This document shows, piece by piece, positions 17,760 through 24,272 of a stretch of DNA of 24,272 nt. This DNA comes from Pavlovales sp. CCMP2436 (lineage: Eukaryota > Haptophyta > Pavlovophyceae > Pavlovales). The notes below the pieces were generated by a model. That model made no database searches and had not been told where the DNA came from. It saw nothing but the letters and a program-made list of their open reading frames with translations. Where the stretch lies: the NCBI GenBank assembly GCA_026770615.1, contig MU631399.1:106774-131045 (forward strand), given 5' to 3'. Position numbers and translations under genes: made by a program. The first letter of the stretch is position 1. Every line of letters starts with the position of its first letter.

Positions 17760-18938
17760 ATGTGCAACAATTGCAGTGTCAACTATGGGGGGCAAGCGCT
17801 TGAGCGCTCGAACAAGGCCTCGTGCGTGACGGGGATGGACCACATTCTTGTGTACGAGGTGCCGCCCACCGGCGCCGTTGGGGTGACCGTTGGCTACCTT
17901 CGCGCGCGCGGGCGTGAGTTCGCGATCCGCATCGTGGGCGGGCTGCGTTCGCCCGGTTGCCAGGTGGACGTGTGCGCCGAGCTCGCAGAGATCTTGCGCG
18001 GGAGCGAGGCGGTCGTCGCACAGCGGCTCGCGCAGAGCCGCGACGAGAGCGAGTTTGTCGTCGAGCTCGCCGAGATCGTCGAGCAGCTCGCGGGCGCGAG
18101 CCTGGCCGTGGCGCTGCCGTCGCAGGCCTTCTACGCGCAGCTGATCGGAGAGCTTGACGCGATCGGCTGGCACCTGCTCACAGACGTGAGCGCGTCGCTC
18201 GACCACCTCGAGCTCACGGTGCCCGACGCCGCGGGACGGCTGCACTCGTGCGGCGTCCGCCTGCCGATGGACTATCCGTCCTCGCCACCTGAGATCCAGT
18301 GCTCGCTGCCCGAAGAGTTCGAGGTCACGTGGGCGGCCGCCTCGGCCAAGTCGGGTGGGTGCTACGACCTGTCGACGCTTGTCGCGCAATTCGGCAAGGA
18401 GCTCGAGCGATATCAGCGCACGTGGGACATGCTCGACGACATCGACGCACACACGGCCGTGCTCGAGCCACACGCGCCCACGCGCAACCAGTGCATCAGG
18501 CGCATCGCTTTCGGGCGGCACAGCTCGCTCCAGTTGCGGATTAACCCGCTGAGCCCAGACTCGCTACCCGAGCTCTACTTCTTCGGCTCCGAGACCGTGG
18601 TTGCGCCGCTCCGCTCGCGCCTCAACGAGCGGCTGGGGCTTTGGGAGCCGACCCGGACAGTGCGCGAGAATTTGCAGCTCGTACTCGCAACCGAGTTTCC
18701 CAAGCCGACGGTCGCGACTGCCGATGAGTTCTCCGTCGAGTGCGGCGTGTGCTATACGTACCGGCTTGAGGGCGTGATCCCCTCGTGCGCGTGCGATGGG
18801 TGCAACCAAGTCTTCCACCACTCGTGCCTGCTGGAGTGGCTGCAGGCGCTGCCCAACTGCCAGCAGTCGTTTGACAGCGTTTTCGGCTCGTGCCCGTACT
18901 GCTCAAAATCGATCAGCGTCAAGCTGCACCACAGATAA
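17760..18938 (+). CDS. FANCL: FANCL homologue: Fanconi anaemia core-complex RING E3 ubiquitin ligase
   Basis: Intact 392-residue ORF, close to the usual 375-390. The N-terminal ELF-type domain (VGYLRARGREFAIRIVGG ... FYAQLIGELDAIGWHLL) covers about residues 35-145. The URD/DRWD region includes LPMDYPSSPPEI, QRTWDMLDDID, LEPHAPTRNQCIRRIAFG and SPDSLPELYFFG. The C-terminal FANCL RING is C328/C331, CACDGC, FHHSC, then QSFDSVFGSCPYC with C378/C381. Family role: with the E2 UBE2T, FANCL mono-ubiquitinates FANCD2/FANCI during interstrand-crosslink repair in the nucleus. Met26 (MDHILVYEV) is a possible alternative start, since residues 1-25 have no family counterpart. There is no intron, unlike the other genes here. 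AATAAA overlaps the stop codon, and the 95-bp inverted repeat starts seven bases after it. Confidence 0.92.
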   Translation: MCNNCSVNYGGQALERSNKASCVTGMDHILVYEVPPTGAVGVTVGYLRARGREFAIRIVGGLRSPGCQVDVCAELAEILRGSEAVVAQRLAQSRDESEFVVELAEIVEQLAGASLAVALPSQAFYAQLIGELDAIGWHLLTDVSASLDHLELTVPDAAGRLHSCGVRLPMDYPSSPPEIQCSLPEEFEVTWAAASAKSGGCYDLSTLVAQFGKELERYQRTWDMLDDIDAHTAVLEPHAPTRNQCIRRIAFGRHSSLQLRINPLSPDSLPELYFFGSETVVAPLRSRLNERLGLWEPTRTVRENLQLVLATEFPKPTVATADEFSVECGVCYTYRLEGVIPSCACDGCNQVFHHSCLLEWLQALPNCQQSFDSVFGSCPYCSKSISVKLHHR

Positions 18939-18942
18939 TAAA
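18937..18942 (+). terminator. possible polyadenylation signal overlapping the FANCL stop
   Basis: TAATAAATCG at the stop codon contains AATAAA (18937-18942). Any cleavage site would fall inside the right inverted repeat. The role is inferred from sequence only. Confidence 0.35.
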
Positions 18943-18944
18943 TC

Positions 18945-19039
18945 GCGTAGCGCGTAGGAGCCTGCGTCGGAGCGCTAAGATCAGCCTGACTTAAACTTGA
19001 AACGTACCGCCAGCCCGAACCCCCCTACATTAATATAAA
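18945..19039 (-). repeat. 95-bp terminal inverted repeat, right copy
   Basis: Reverse complement of 14522-14616 with four mismatches. A shorter diverged copy in the same orientation lies at about 23470-23565. Confidence 0.85.
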
Positions 19040-19740
19040 TCGCATAATGATTCGGATTTTTACAGCGCAGCCCAAGAGAGGCAAGTTAGGGCTACGCTCA
19101 GGTCACCCCCTGTTAGAGGACGACCATCCTAGGCTAAATTTTAATTTATACATCTGCCGTAAATTTATATCCAAATATATACGAAGGAAGAACCGAACGA
19201 AATGTAGCCAGTAAATTATTAAATATATACATCTGCAGTAAATTTGTATCTAACCTTTCAAAATAATGGACGCCCAATAACTAACTTACTTCTTAAAATT
19301 ACATACGAAAAATTCATTATGCTAAATACTGACAGAGTGACAGTACAACCTCAAGTCTTTGTCGTAGTTTTAAAAAAGTAGAGTTGTCAGTTGAGGGGGG
19401 GAGTTGGAGCTGTGAGTTAGCTCATAAAGTGTGGGAGTTTCACTCTTGACATGAGAGTGCCTTGTGATTGAAATCACTGTGAGTTACGAGGTTCTGAACT
19501 CTTTGTCGTAGTTCGCTATATATATATACTTTAAAAAGGATACAGCTGAGGGGGCTCAGTGCTGTCAACTAACAGCACTCGATCCGACGAATCCCGGACT
19601 TGTCCGATGAAAGCCGATGTACGGCGCGCTGCTACAGCACGTCGTCCAGCCTGCTCGTGGGACTTGGGGATCGCATTCAGGTGCATCACACGGGGGTCGA
19701 ATCCCTTCCATATCACTCACTCGAAAATCAGAAATGGCCC
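19040..19740. other. AT-rich spacer with two local duplications
   Basis: No gene seen. ATACATCTGC(C/A)GTAAATTT occurs near 19146 and 19227. TCTTTGTCGTAGTT occurs near 19356 and 19500, followed each time by a GAG-rich block. GGGGGTCGAATCCCTT at about 19692-19707 resembles a tRNA T-arm/B box, but I find no complete tRNA fold. Confidence 0.5.
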
Positions 19741-20185
19741 GTTTCATGCGTTTATTCCCTGTGGAGCCACGTCAACGTCACCGTCCCAGTTGAAGCATAA
19801 AATTGGGACGATCATAAAATTATAATCGACGTGTGCAACTACCCGTTTCGTATGGCCATTTTCTCGCATAACTCCGGGGTGACAGCCCCTGTGATGCCAG
19901 GTGGGATAGTCCCACAGATATTTGATTCCTGATAGACGGATGCAGTTTAGAAAAATTGATTCAACGAGTACCTCCCCAACCCCCAACCCCCAAACTGTAC
20001 TCGTCATCCAGGACCTGCCCGCGCCCGACACCGTCCGCTGGGTGGTGTCGGCGCTCCTCATTTGCTCGCCGTTCAGGTTCTTGTCGCTCGGGCTGACCAC
20101 GCCGGAGCCAAATGGTGCAGAAGGGGATCTCCGCCGTCCGCCGCGCCTTGAGCCCTGCGTACCGCGCTCGTACTTTTTCCGCTAC
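19741..20185. other. spacer with a weak minus-strand coding candidate
   Basis: The minus strand from about 20110 to 20000 reads FGSGVVSPSDKNLNGEQMRS then ADTTQRTVSGAGRSWMTS with coding-like GC content. No domain was recognised. It could be the distal part of the retroelement-like ORF upstream on the same strand. Confidence 0.2.
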
Positions 20186-20381
20186 GACTTACTTAATAGG
20201 AAGACAGGTAGCAGCAGTCAGGCAAATCTGATGTTTGCGGCCGACGAATTCAGCCAGTGATCGCCCAGCCAGGTGGCGGGCCTGACTTACTTAATAGGAA
20301 GACAGGTAGCAGCAGTCAGGCAAATCTGATGTTTGCGGCCGACGAATTCAGCCAGTGATCGCCCAGCCAGGTGGCGGGCCT
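20186..20381. repeat. perfect 98-bp tandem duplication
   Basis: 20186-20283 and 20284-20381 appear identical (GACTTACTTAATAGGAAGAC ... CCAGGTGGCGGGCCT). On the minus strand each copy contains ATTAA|GTAAGTC, a donor-like string. The duplication lies at the 3' side of the minus-strand ORF at 20390-21130. Confidence 0.95.
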
Positions 20382-20389
20382 ACGCGGCT

Positions 20390-21130
20390 TCATGCCACGA
20401 CCGCGTCTCTTGTCGCTGGTGGTATACGCCCTAAGCCCAATCCTCGGTGCCGTCGTCGTCTGCGCCACCGTGTGCCGCGCCGCCGCCACCGATGTTCTCC
20501 ATACGCGCGCGCTATGATGACCTTTGCGTGTCCACGCAAGGCGCACATACTGATCTCCTGCCGCATCTTCCACAGGAGGGCGGTGCGTGCGAGCTGTTCG
20601 GAGGGAGCTTCCGTGCGCCCTCGCAGTGCGCGTGCGCCTATGCTGGCGAAGTCGGCGACCAGCGTTTCCAAGCCGACCGAAAACTCCCCAAAGGCGCCAA
20701 CTGCGAGAGCAGTGAACGGGTCGCCGCCTGGGGTGCAGAAGGTCAGCGCGCGGGCCTCCATTGGGCCCGTCTGCCCGGCTGGTGTGTGGAAGAAATCGCG
20801 GTCGAGCTTGATGAGTCCCTTGATGCGCTCGCCAGGTAGCGCATCGGCGCGCCTGCCCACCGCGCCCTGCGGGTACTGCCCGTCGGTGTCCTTGTATCGA
20901 GTAGGGCAGAACGCGATGGTCTTGAGTTCGAATAGCCGCGGGACTGCACGCCCACCCCAGTGGTCATACTCGGCGTAAACGTCGACCTTCGGCCCGGGTC
21001 GCCGGCCGACTCTGCCGTAGTAGAGGGGGTAGGCCGCTGGGTTGGCGGCGAGCACCGAGCCAAAGAGGTCTCCAACCTCGGTGCGCGCGAACGCACCCAC
21101 GGACCTCGCGAACTCCGCGATTTACGTTAC
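20390..21130 (-). CDS. retroelement-associated ORF family, possible D...ExK nuclease fold (truncated)
   Basis: Reads IAEFARSVGAFARTEVGDLF from just after an in-frame TAA at about 21131. It continues PKVDVYAEYDHWGG, PRLFELKTIAFCPTRY, RRADALPGERIKGLIKLDRD, FTALAVGAFGEFSVGLETLV and LLWKMRQEISMCALRGHAKV, then a low-complexity Arg-rich end. I recognise the layout (Asp strand, FELKT-x...RY, FGAFGE, W-x-x-R...) from ORFs associated with retroelements in dinoflagellates and haptophytes; this is memory, not a search. Asp followed by E-x-K suggests a PD-(D/E)XK-like nuclease (inference). No reverse transcriptase motif is in the window. 5' truncated and probably non-autonomous. Confidence 0.45.
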
Positions 21131-21627
21131 ACAAATTTCTGAAGCAATGGCGCGCGATCCTATGATTAAGCGTGAAAGTGCCCTCCGCGCCTTGGACCGC
21201 AGCCAGAGAAGGGAGGGGCCGCAGGGCAGGCGGGTTGGATGATCACCATCTGCTTCGTCGCAGCCCGCGCTTGGTCGAAGAGCTGTATCGGTTGTTGGGA
21301 GCGCGTCCGATCGATGTCGTGCGCAAATCGAGAGGGATGTCCTCGACCCCGCCGTTCACCGCTGCGAGGCGAGGCCGCCGATCAGCGACGTGCGGATGCC
21401 TGGCGGGCTGCGTCCCGTCAATCATCTCCGCGCCGTCCTCGTGCTGCTGTGCCGGCGGCTGCGTCATCACGCCAGCGTCGTCGGCGGCGGCGGGCACGTT
21501 CGTGAGTCGCTCGTCCTTTTTTGAACCGAAAATGTAACTAACTTTCGGCTACTTTGAGCACCCACTCGCCAACGCACAACTCGCCGCCAACTGCCCAATG
21601 TTGGTACTCTTCACACTCGCTCTCCAG

Positions 21628-21696
21628 GGCTACCTCTTCCAGCCGGGGTACCTGTCCGACGGCAACGACCTTGGAGAGCTCTTCTTTGACGTCTCG
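21628..21696 (+). CDS. Cys-module protein, exon X1
   Basis: The acceptor is CTCTCCAG|GGC and the donor is TCG|GTACGT, phase 0 on both sides. 23 codons: GYLFQPGYLSDGNDLGELFF then DVS. It is the start of a module (Y-x-F-x-PGYL-x-DG-x-x-L) that continues into X2. The frame is open upstream through the acceptor (FGYFEHPLANAQLAANC), so an alternative start further 5' is possible; upstream exons were not identified. Confidence 0.6.
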
Positions 21697-21823
21697 GTAC
21701 GTCGCCCCGCCCACCACGCCGCGAGCTTCGCGTTGAGCCTACCCAGAGTGCATCGCCTGACGCGCACGGGCTGCCGCGCTTACGTCCGCCCATACTTGCT
21801 GGAACCCGCGCATATACGCGTAG

Positions 21824-22057
21824 GACGCCAAGAAGTACTGCGACGCGGAGAAGACCTGCCAGGGCTTCACCTTTAAGGAGACCGAGGAGCCCACGCAGAA
21901 GCTCTCAGTCCGCTTCAAGTCCAACTCGGCCGTTACGTACGACCCCAGCTGGCTCTCCTACACGAAGTCGGGCCCCGCCCCGTACTTCTACTCGACGGGG
22001 TTCCTCGGCGATGGCAAGGAGCTGCACGCGGCATCGATGACGCTCGCCGATGCGCAG
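21824..22057 (+). CDS. Cys-module protein, exon X2
   Basis: The acceptor is GCGTAG|GAC and the donor is GCGCAG|GTGCGC, phase 0. 78 codons: DAKKYCDAEKTCQGFTFKET ... LSVRFKSNSAV ... PSWLSYTK, then the next module's start APYFYSTGFLGDGKELHAAS then MTLADAQ. The module pattern is DA-x-x-x-C-x(5)-C-x-GF-x(15-20)-V-x-F-x(10)-W-x-SY-x-K. Two Cys per module suggest an extracellular or lumenal disulphide fold. I know such repeats from haptophyte and pelagophyte proteins but not their function. Confidence 0.7.
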
Positions 22058-22154
22058 GTGCGCGCTCGCGCCCTCTAGGCTGCGCCTCTGTCCGGCAAAA
22101 AGAAAAAGAAAAAGAAAGCGTCGCTCACCCGCACCCGCCGCCCCGCCCGCGCAG

Positions 22155-22289
22155 ACGTGGTGCGACAAGAACGTCAAGTGCAAGGGCTTCTCCGCGGACA
22201 AGCCCAGGATCTCCTCCGACACGGTCTACTGCCGCTTCTCAGACATGGCGAAGGTGACGTACGAAGGAAACTTCATGACCTACACCAAG
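22155..22289 (+). CDS. Cys-module protein, exon X3
   Basis: The acceptor is CCGCGCAG|ACG and the donor is ACCAAG|GTGAGA, phase 0. 45 codons: TWCDKNVKCKGFSADKPRIS ... VYCRFSDMAKV ... NFMTYTK, completing the module begun in X2. The last 21 bases of the exon plus the donor are the first of five tandem 32-bp copies. Confidence 0.7.
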
Positions 22290-22428
22290 GTGAGATATTG
22301 AACTTCATGACCTACACCAAGGTGAGATATTAAACTTCATGACCTACACCAAGGTGAGATATTAAACTTCATGACCTACACCAAGGTGAGATATTGAACT
22401 TCATGACCTACACCAAGGTCAGATATTG
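22269..22428 (+). repeat. five 32-bp tandem copies of exon X3's 3' edge with its splice donor
   Basis: The unit AACTTCATGACCTACACCAA then GGTGAGATATTG/A starts at 22269, 22301, 22333, 22365 and 22397. The first copy is the exon end itself; the next four lie in the intron. Four copies keep ACCAAG|GTGAGA; the fifth has GGTCAG and so a weakened donor. Confidence 0.95.
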
Positions 22429-22440
22429 CCGCCCTCATTA

Positions 22441-22575
22441 TCAACGATGTAATTTTTGTCAGTGATGGGCCTTCAGCGCACAGGCGCAGCTAAAGGTACC
22501 TGCGGGCACGGCGGATTCACTCGCGAGAGTGACGTCGTTATGAACCGACGATGACGGGTCTCGAGCGGAATAAAT
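22441..22575 (+). repeat. dispersed repeat family C, copy 2
   Basis: Matches 17136-17274 with a few substitutions and a small deletion. It is immediately followed by the 51-bp mini-repeat. Confidence 0.85.
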
Positions 22576-22581
22576 TATATA

Positions 22582-22632
22582 ATTAGAACGAGGCGGCTGG
22601 GCGAGCTGCGCATGAGCGCACGTCATTCTAAT
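22582..22632 (+). mobile_element. 51-bp mini-repeat with terminal inverted ends
   Basis: Starts ATTAGAACGAGGCGG and ends CGTCATTCTAAT; ATTAGAA and TTCTAAT are inverted repeats. The inverted copy at 5856-5906 is 49/51 identical with the same boundaries. Confidence 0.6.
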
Positions 22633-22718
22633 TTTGTAATTATATTATGTGGGGCGAGAATGAATGTGCACAACTCGTGACAGCAGACTTATTCAGATCC
22701 AGACCGGGCCGAATCCGG

Positions 22719-22743
22719 GCAACTGCCAACAAAAGGCAGTTGC
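22719..22743. other. short hairpin
   Basis: GCAACTGCC and GGCAGTTGC form a perfect 9-bp stem around AACAAAA. Lies in the intron between X3 and X4; no function assigned. Confidence 0.5.
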
Positions 22744-22991
22744 AAAACGGCTGCCTTGCGCCCTAGCGGCCGATGCCCCGATGTCCCTAACAACCACATC
22801 GTATCTCTACCTCAAGATGCCTGGAGCTGAGCTTTATTTGATTAGCGAATTAGTTAGGATCCCCTTCAACCGCTCTGGGCGCAGTCTTGGGGACCTTCAT
22901 AAAATATGAACAGCGCCTCTATTGCGAACTTCATGAGAATGTCCTCGAGCGGCTATTATGATTATGATTATTTGATCACAAATCATATTAT

Positions 22992-23022
22992 CCTGAAGAC
23001 GATGGGTACGCAGCCCTATACC
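22992..23022 (+). pseudogene. decayed copy of exon X4's 5' edge
   Basis: CTGAAGACGATGGGTACGCA then GCCCTATACC encodes LKTMGTQPYT, against PKTLGTQPYT of X4 (24188 on). Several of the differences are at synonymous positions. It stops after DD and has no donor. Confidence 0.55.
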
Positions 23023-23151
23023 GATGATTAATTTAGTTTTGTTAAATATGACTTACTTAAAAATAACGGGGGGGGAGACAGCGGATGGCACGGACAGGTT
23101 GCGTGAAATCCCTGGCAAATTGCCTAGGGCTGCACGGACCTGATCAGCGGT

Positions 23152-23265
23152 GGGGACGGTATCCGTGTGCCCGGGGTGGATCCCTGAATTTGCGATTTCA
23201 ACGCTCTGGTCCAGTGCGAGCCTCCCGGGGACGGACGTTGAACTCTAGAAACTTACACACGAGAA
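23152..23265 (+). repeat. dispersed repeat family E, diverged copy
   Basis: GGGGACGGTATCCGTGTGCC ... CAACGCTCTGGTCCAGTG ... GGGGACGGACGTTG aligns with 6629-6743 with many substitutions. Confidence 0.6.
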
Positions 23266-23342
23266 TTGCACCTCAAGCGGCGCCAGCAGTTGCGCCGTCG
23301 AGTTTCCCGCCATCATACCTATGATTATTTCAATTACTATCT

Positions 23343-23565
23343 GTTATATTAATGTAGGATTCTTATGTATAAAATCTTTCCAACGCCTCCTCTGCTGCGT
23401 GCTGGCATGAAGCTCTCAGTCCCAGGCCTGTTGCAAACTGCTGAGCCGCGTATAACCATGTTCCCCACTTCGACGTAGCGCGTCGGAGCCTGCGTCGGAG
23501 CGCTAAGATCGGCTTGATTTGTCACACCGCCAGCCAGAACCCCTGCAAATTAATATATTTGCAAG
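23343..23565 (-). mobile_element. short derivative of the 95-bp inverted-repeat family
   Basis: Begins TTATATTAATGTAGG and ends CCTGCAAATTAATATATTT. The right 95 bp (GTAGCGCGTCGGAGCCTGCG ... CGCCAGCCAGAACCCC) match the 4.5-kb element's repeat. The left arm retains only the outer 15 bases or so. Probably a deleted non-autonomous copy. Confidence 0.5.
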
Positions 23566-23659
23566 CTGGATGTAATATATTATGTTCATAATTAATACCT
23601 TTTTTCCATGAGCACAATATATTACATCTGGATATCGTTATGTTCATAATATTATATTA

Positions 23660-23887
23660 CATATATTTATGATAGGGATTCAAGCTGGCGTCTGACTGTT
23701 ATGAATGTTGTGCTGGTCTGAGCGCTGCGTCGCCCATTGCCTGCTGCGTGTCTTAGTCGGCTGCGCTGGCTTGGGCGCCACCGCGCGTGCCGATGGATTT
23801 CCGGTAGTGTGCCCGGGCAAGGGCGTTTACATATATCATTACGTCCGCTCGGAAAGATGTACTGAGATAGTCAAGTCAGACGCCAGC
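23660..23887 (+). mobile_element. dispersed repeat family B, copy 4, with inverted end
   Basis: Nearly identical to 14625-14795 as far as GGGCAAGGGCGTTTA (23829). It is then followed by GTCAGACGCCAGC (23875-23887), the inverse of GCTGGCGTCTGAC near its start. Confidence 0.65.
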
Positions 23888-24187
23888 CAGGGCCCCTTAC
23901 ATGTATGTATTATTATGTATGATATATGATGATTATTTATTAATACGTGTTACTGTTCCAACTCAATTGTCACACGCCCACATTAATATGTATAATAAAC
24001 ATGTGATCCGGGAGTTCCCTTCACATGAATACTACATATGTATATCTAGATATATCTATATATATCTAAATTTATGAACAGGTCACCTGCCCTAAACCTA
24101 TGATTACTTTTTAAAACCTATGATTACTTTTTACTATATTATTGAACGTATGCAATTAAATATTTGATCATTGATCGTTATGGACAG

Positions 24188-24262
24188 GTCCCTAAAACGC
24201 TGGGCACACAGCCCTACACCTTTCACCCTGGCTACCTCGGCGACGGCAAGTCGGTTCACGAG
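24188..24262 (+). CDS. Cys-module protein, exon X4 (gene continues past the window)
   Basis: The acceptor is TGGACAG|GTC and the donor is CACGAG|GTGCGC, phase 0. 25 codons: VPKTLGTQPYTFHPGYLGDG then KSVHE, the start of a further module equivalent to X1. The Cys part must lie in an exon beyond 24272. Confidence 0.65.
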
Positions 24263-24272
24263 GTGCGCCCCC

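Larger units (their letters stand above)
14522..19039. mobile_element. candidate 4.5-kb DNA element bounded by 95-bp inverted repeats
   Basis: Bounded by near-identical inverted repeats. Contents, left to right: two nested copies of the TATATTTATGATAGGG repeat family, a minisatellite, an orphan exon (plus), the N-terminal half of a MULE transposase (minus), a dispersed repeat (17136-17274) and a full FANCL ORF (plus) that ends directly beside the right repeat. Long inverted repeats fit a Mutator-like element, which can carry host genes. The lack of a visible target duplication leaves open two independent solo repeats. Confidence 0.5.

Noticed and set aside
19645..19720. Possible tRNA gene around GGGGGTCGAATCCC
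   Set aside because: A T-arm-like string is present but no acceptor stem, D arm or anticodon stem could be paired convincingly.
22719..22743. Hairpin as a transcription terminator
   Set aside because: Intrinsic terminators are bacterial; this is an intron in a eukaryotic gene, there is no T run after the stem, and no function can be assigned.

Overview
The window looks like nuclear DNA of a unicellular eukaryote, most probably an alga. Coding segments are GC-rich and interrupted by canonical GT-AG introns. They sit in AT-rich, microsatellite-laden spacers with long G runs. There are Ser-Pro-Pro-Pro repeat proteins, a proteinase K-like subtilase, Mutator-like transposase pieces and a Cys-module protein of a kind I associate with haptophyte or pelagophyte algae. 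The lineage is an inference; I could not run a search.

Region 1 (1-9560, minus strand): one long gene can be rebuilt from six exons whose splice phases all agree. It encodes a 428-residue SET-domain protein with a post-SET cysteine cluster and a C-terminal MYND zinc finger (ATG 9262, stop 1194). Its five introns (0.3-2.8 kb) hold microsatellites, G runs, dispersed repeats and partial copies of the gene's own exon edges. Its upstream side carries a 0.2-kb repeat insertion flanked by a 16-bp direct repeat, next to a tRNA-like sequence.

Region 2 (9.6-13.4 kb): iteron-like repeats near 10.05-10.88 kb, then a minus-strand proteinase K-like subtilase with signal peptide, I9 propeptide, S8 domain, a small C-terminal domain and Pro-rich repeats. 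It has many frame breaks and is most likely a pseudogene.

Region 3 (13.4-19.1 kb): the C-terminal half of a Mutator-like transposase lies on the plus strand, broken by a stop codon. After it comes a 4.5-kb segment bounded by 95-bp, ~96% identical inverted repeats (14522-14616 and 18945-19039). Inside are the N-terminal half of a similar transposase on the minus strand, nested repeats, a minisatellite, an orphan exon, and an intact single-ORF FANCL homologue (17760-18938) ending seven bases before the right inverted repeat.

Region 4 (19.1-24.3 kb): an AT-rich spacer, a perfect 98-bp tandem duplication, and a minus-strand ORF resembling a retroelement-associated family with a D...ExK motif. 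Last come four plus-strand exons (all phase 0) of a protein built from ~70-residue Cys modules, which continues beyond the window.

Most notable pattern: in two unrelated genes, exon edges with their splice sites are duplicated into the adjoining introns. 5' edges are copied upstream and 3' edges downstream, producing arrays of decoy splice sites.
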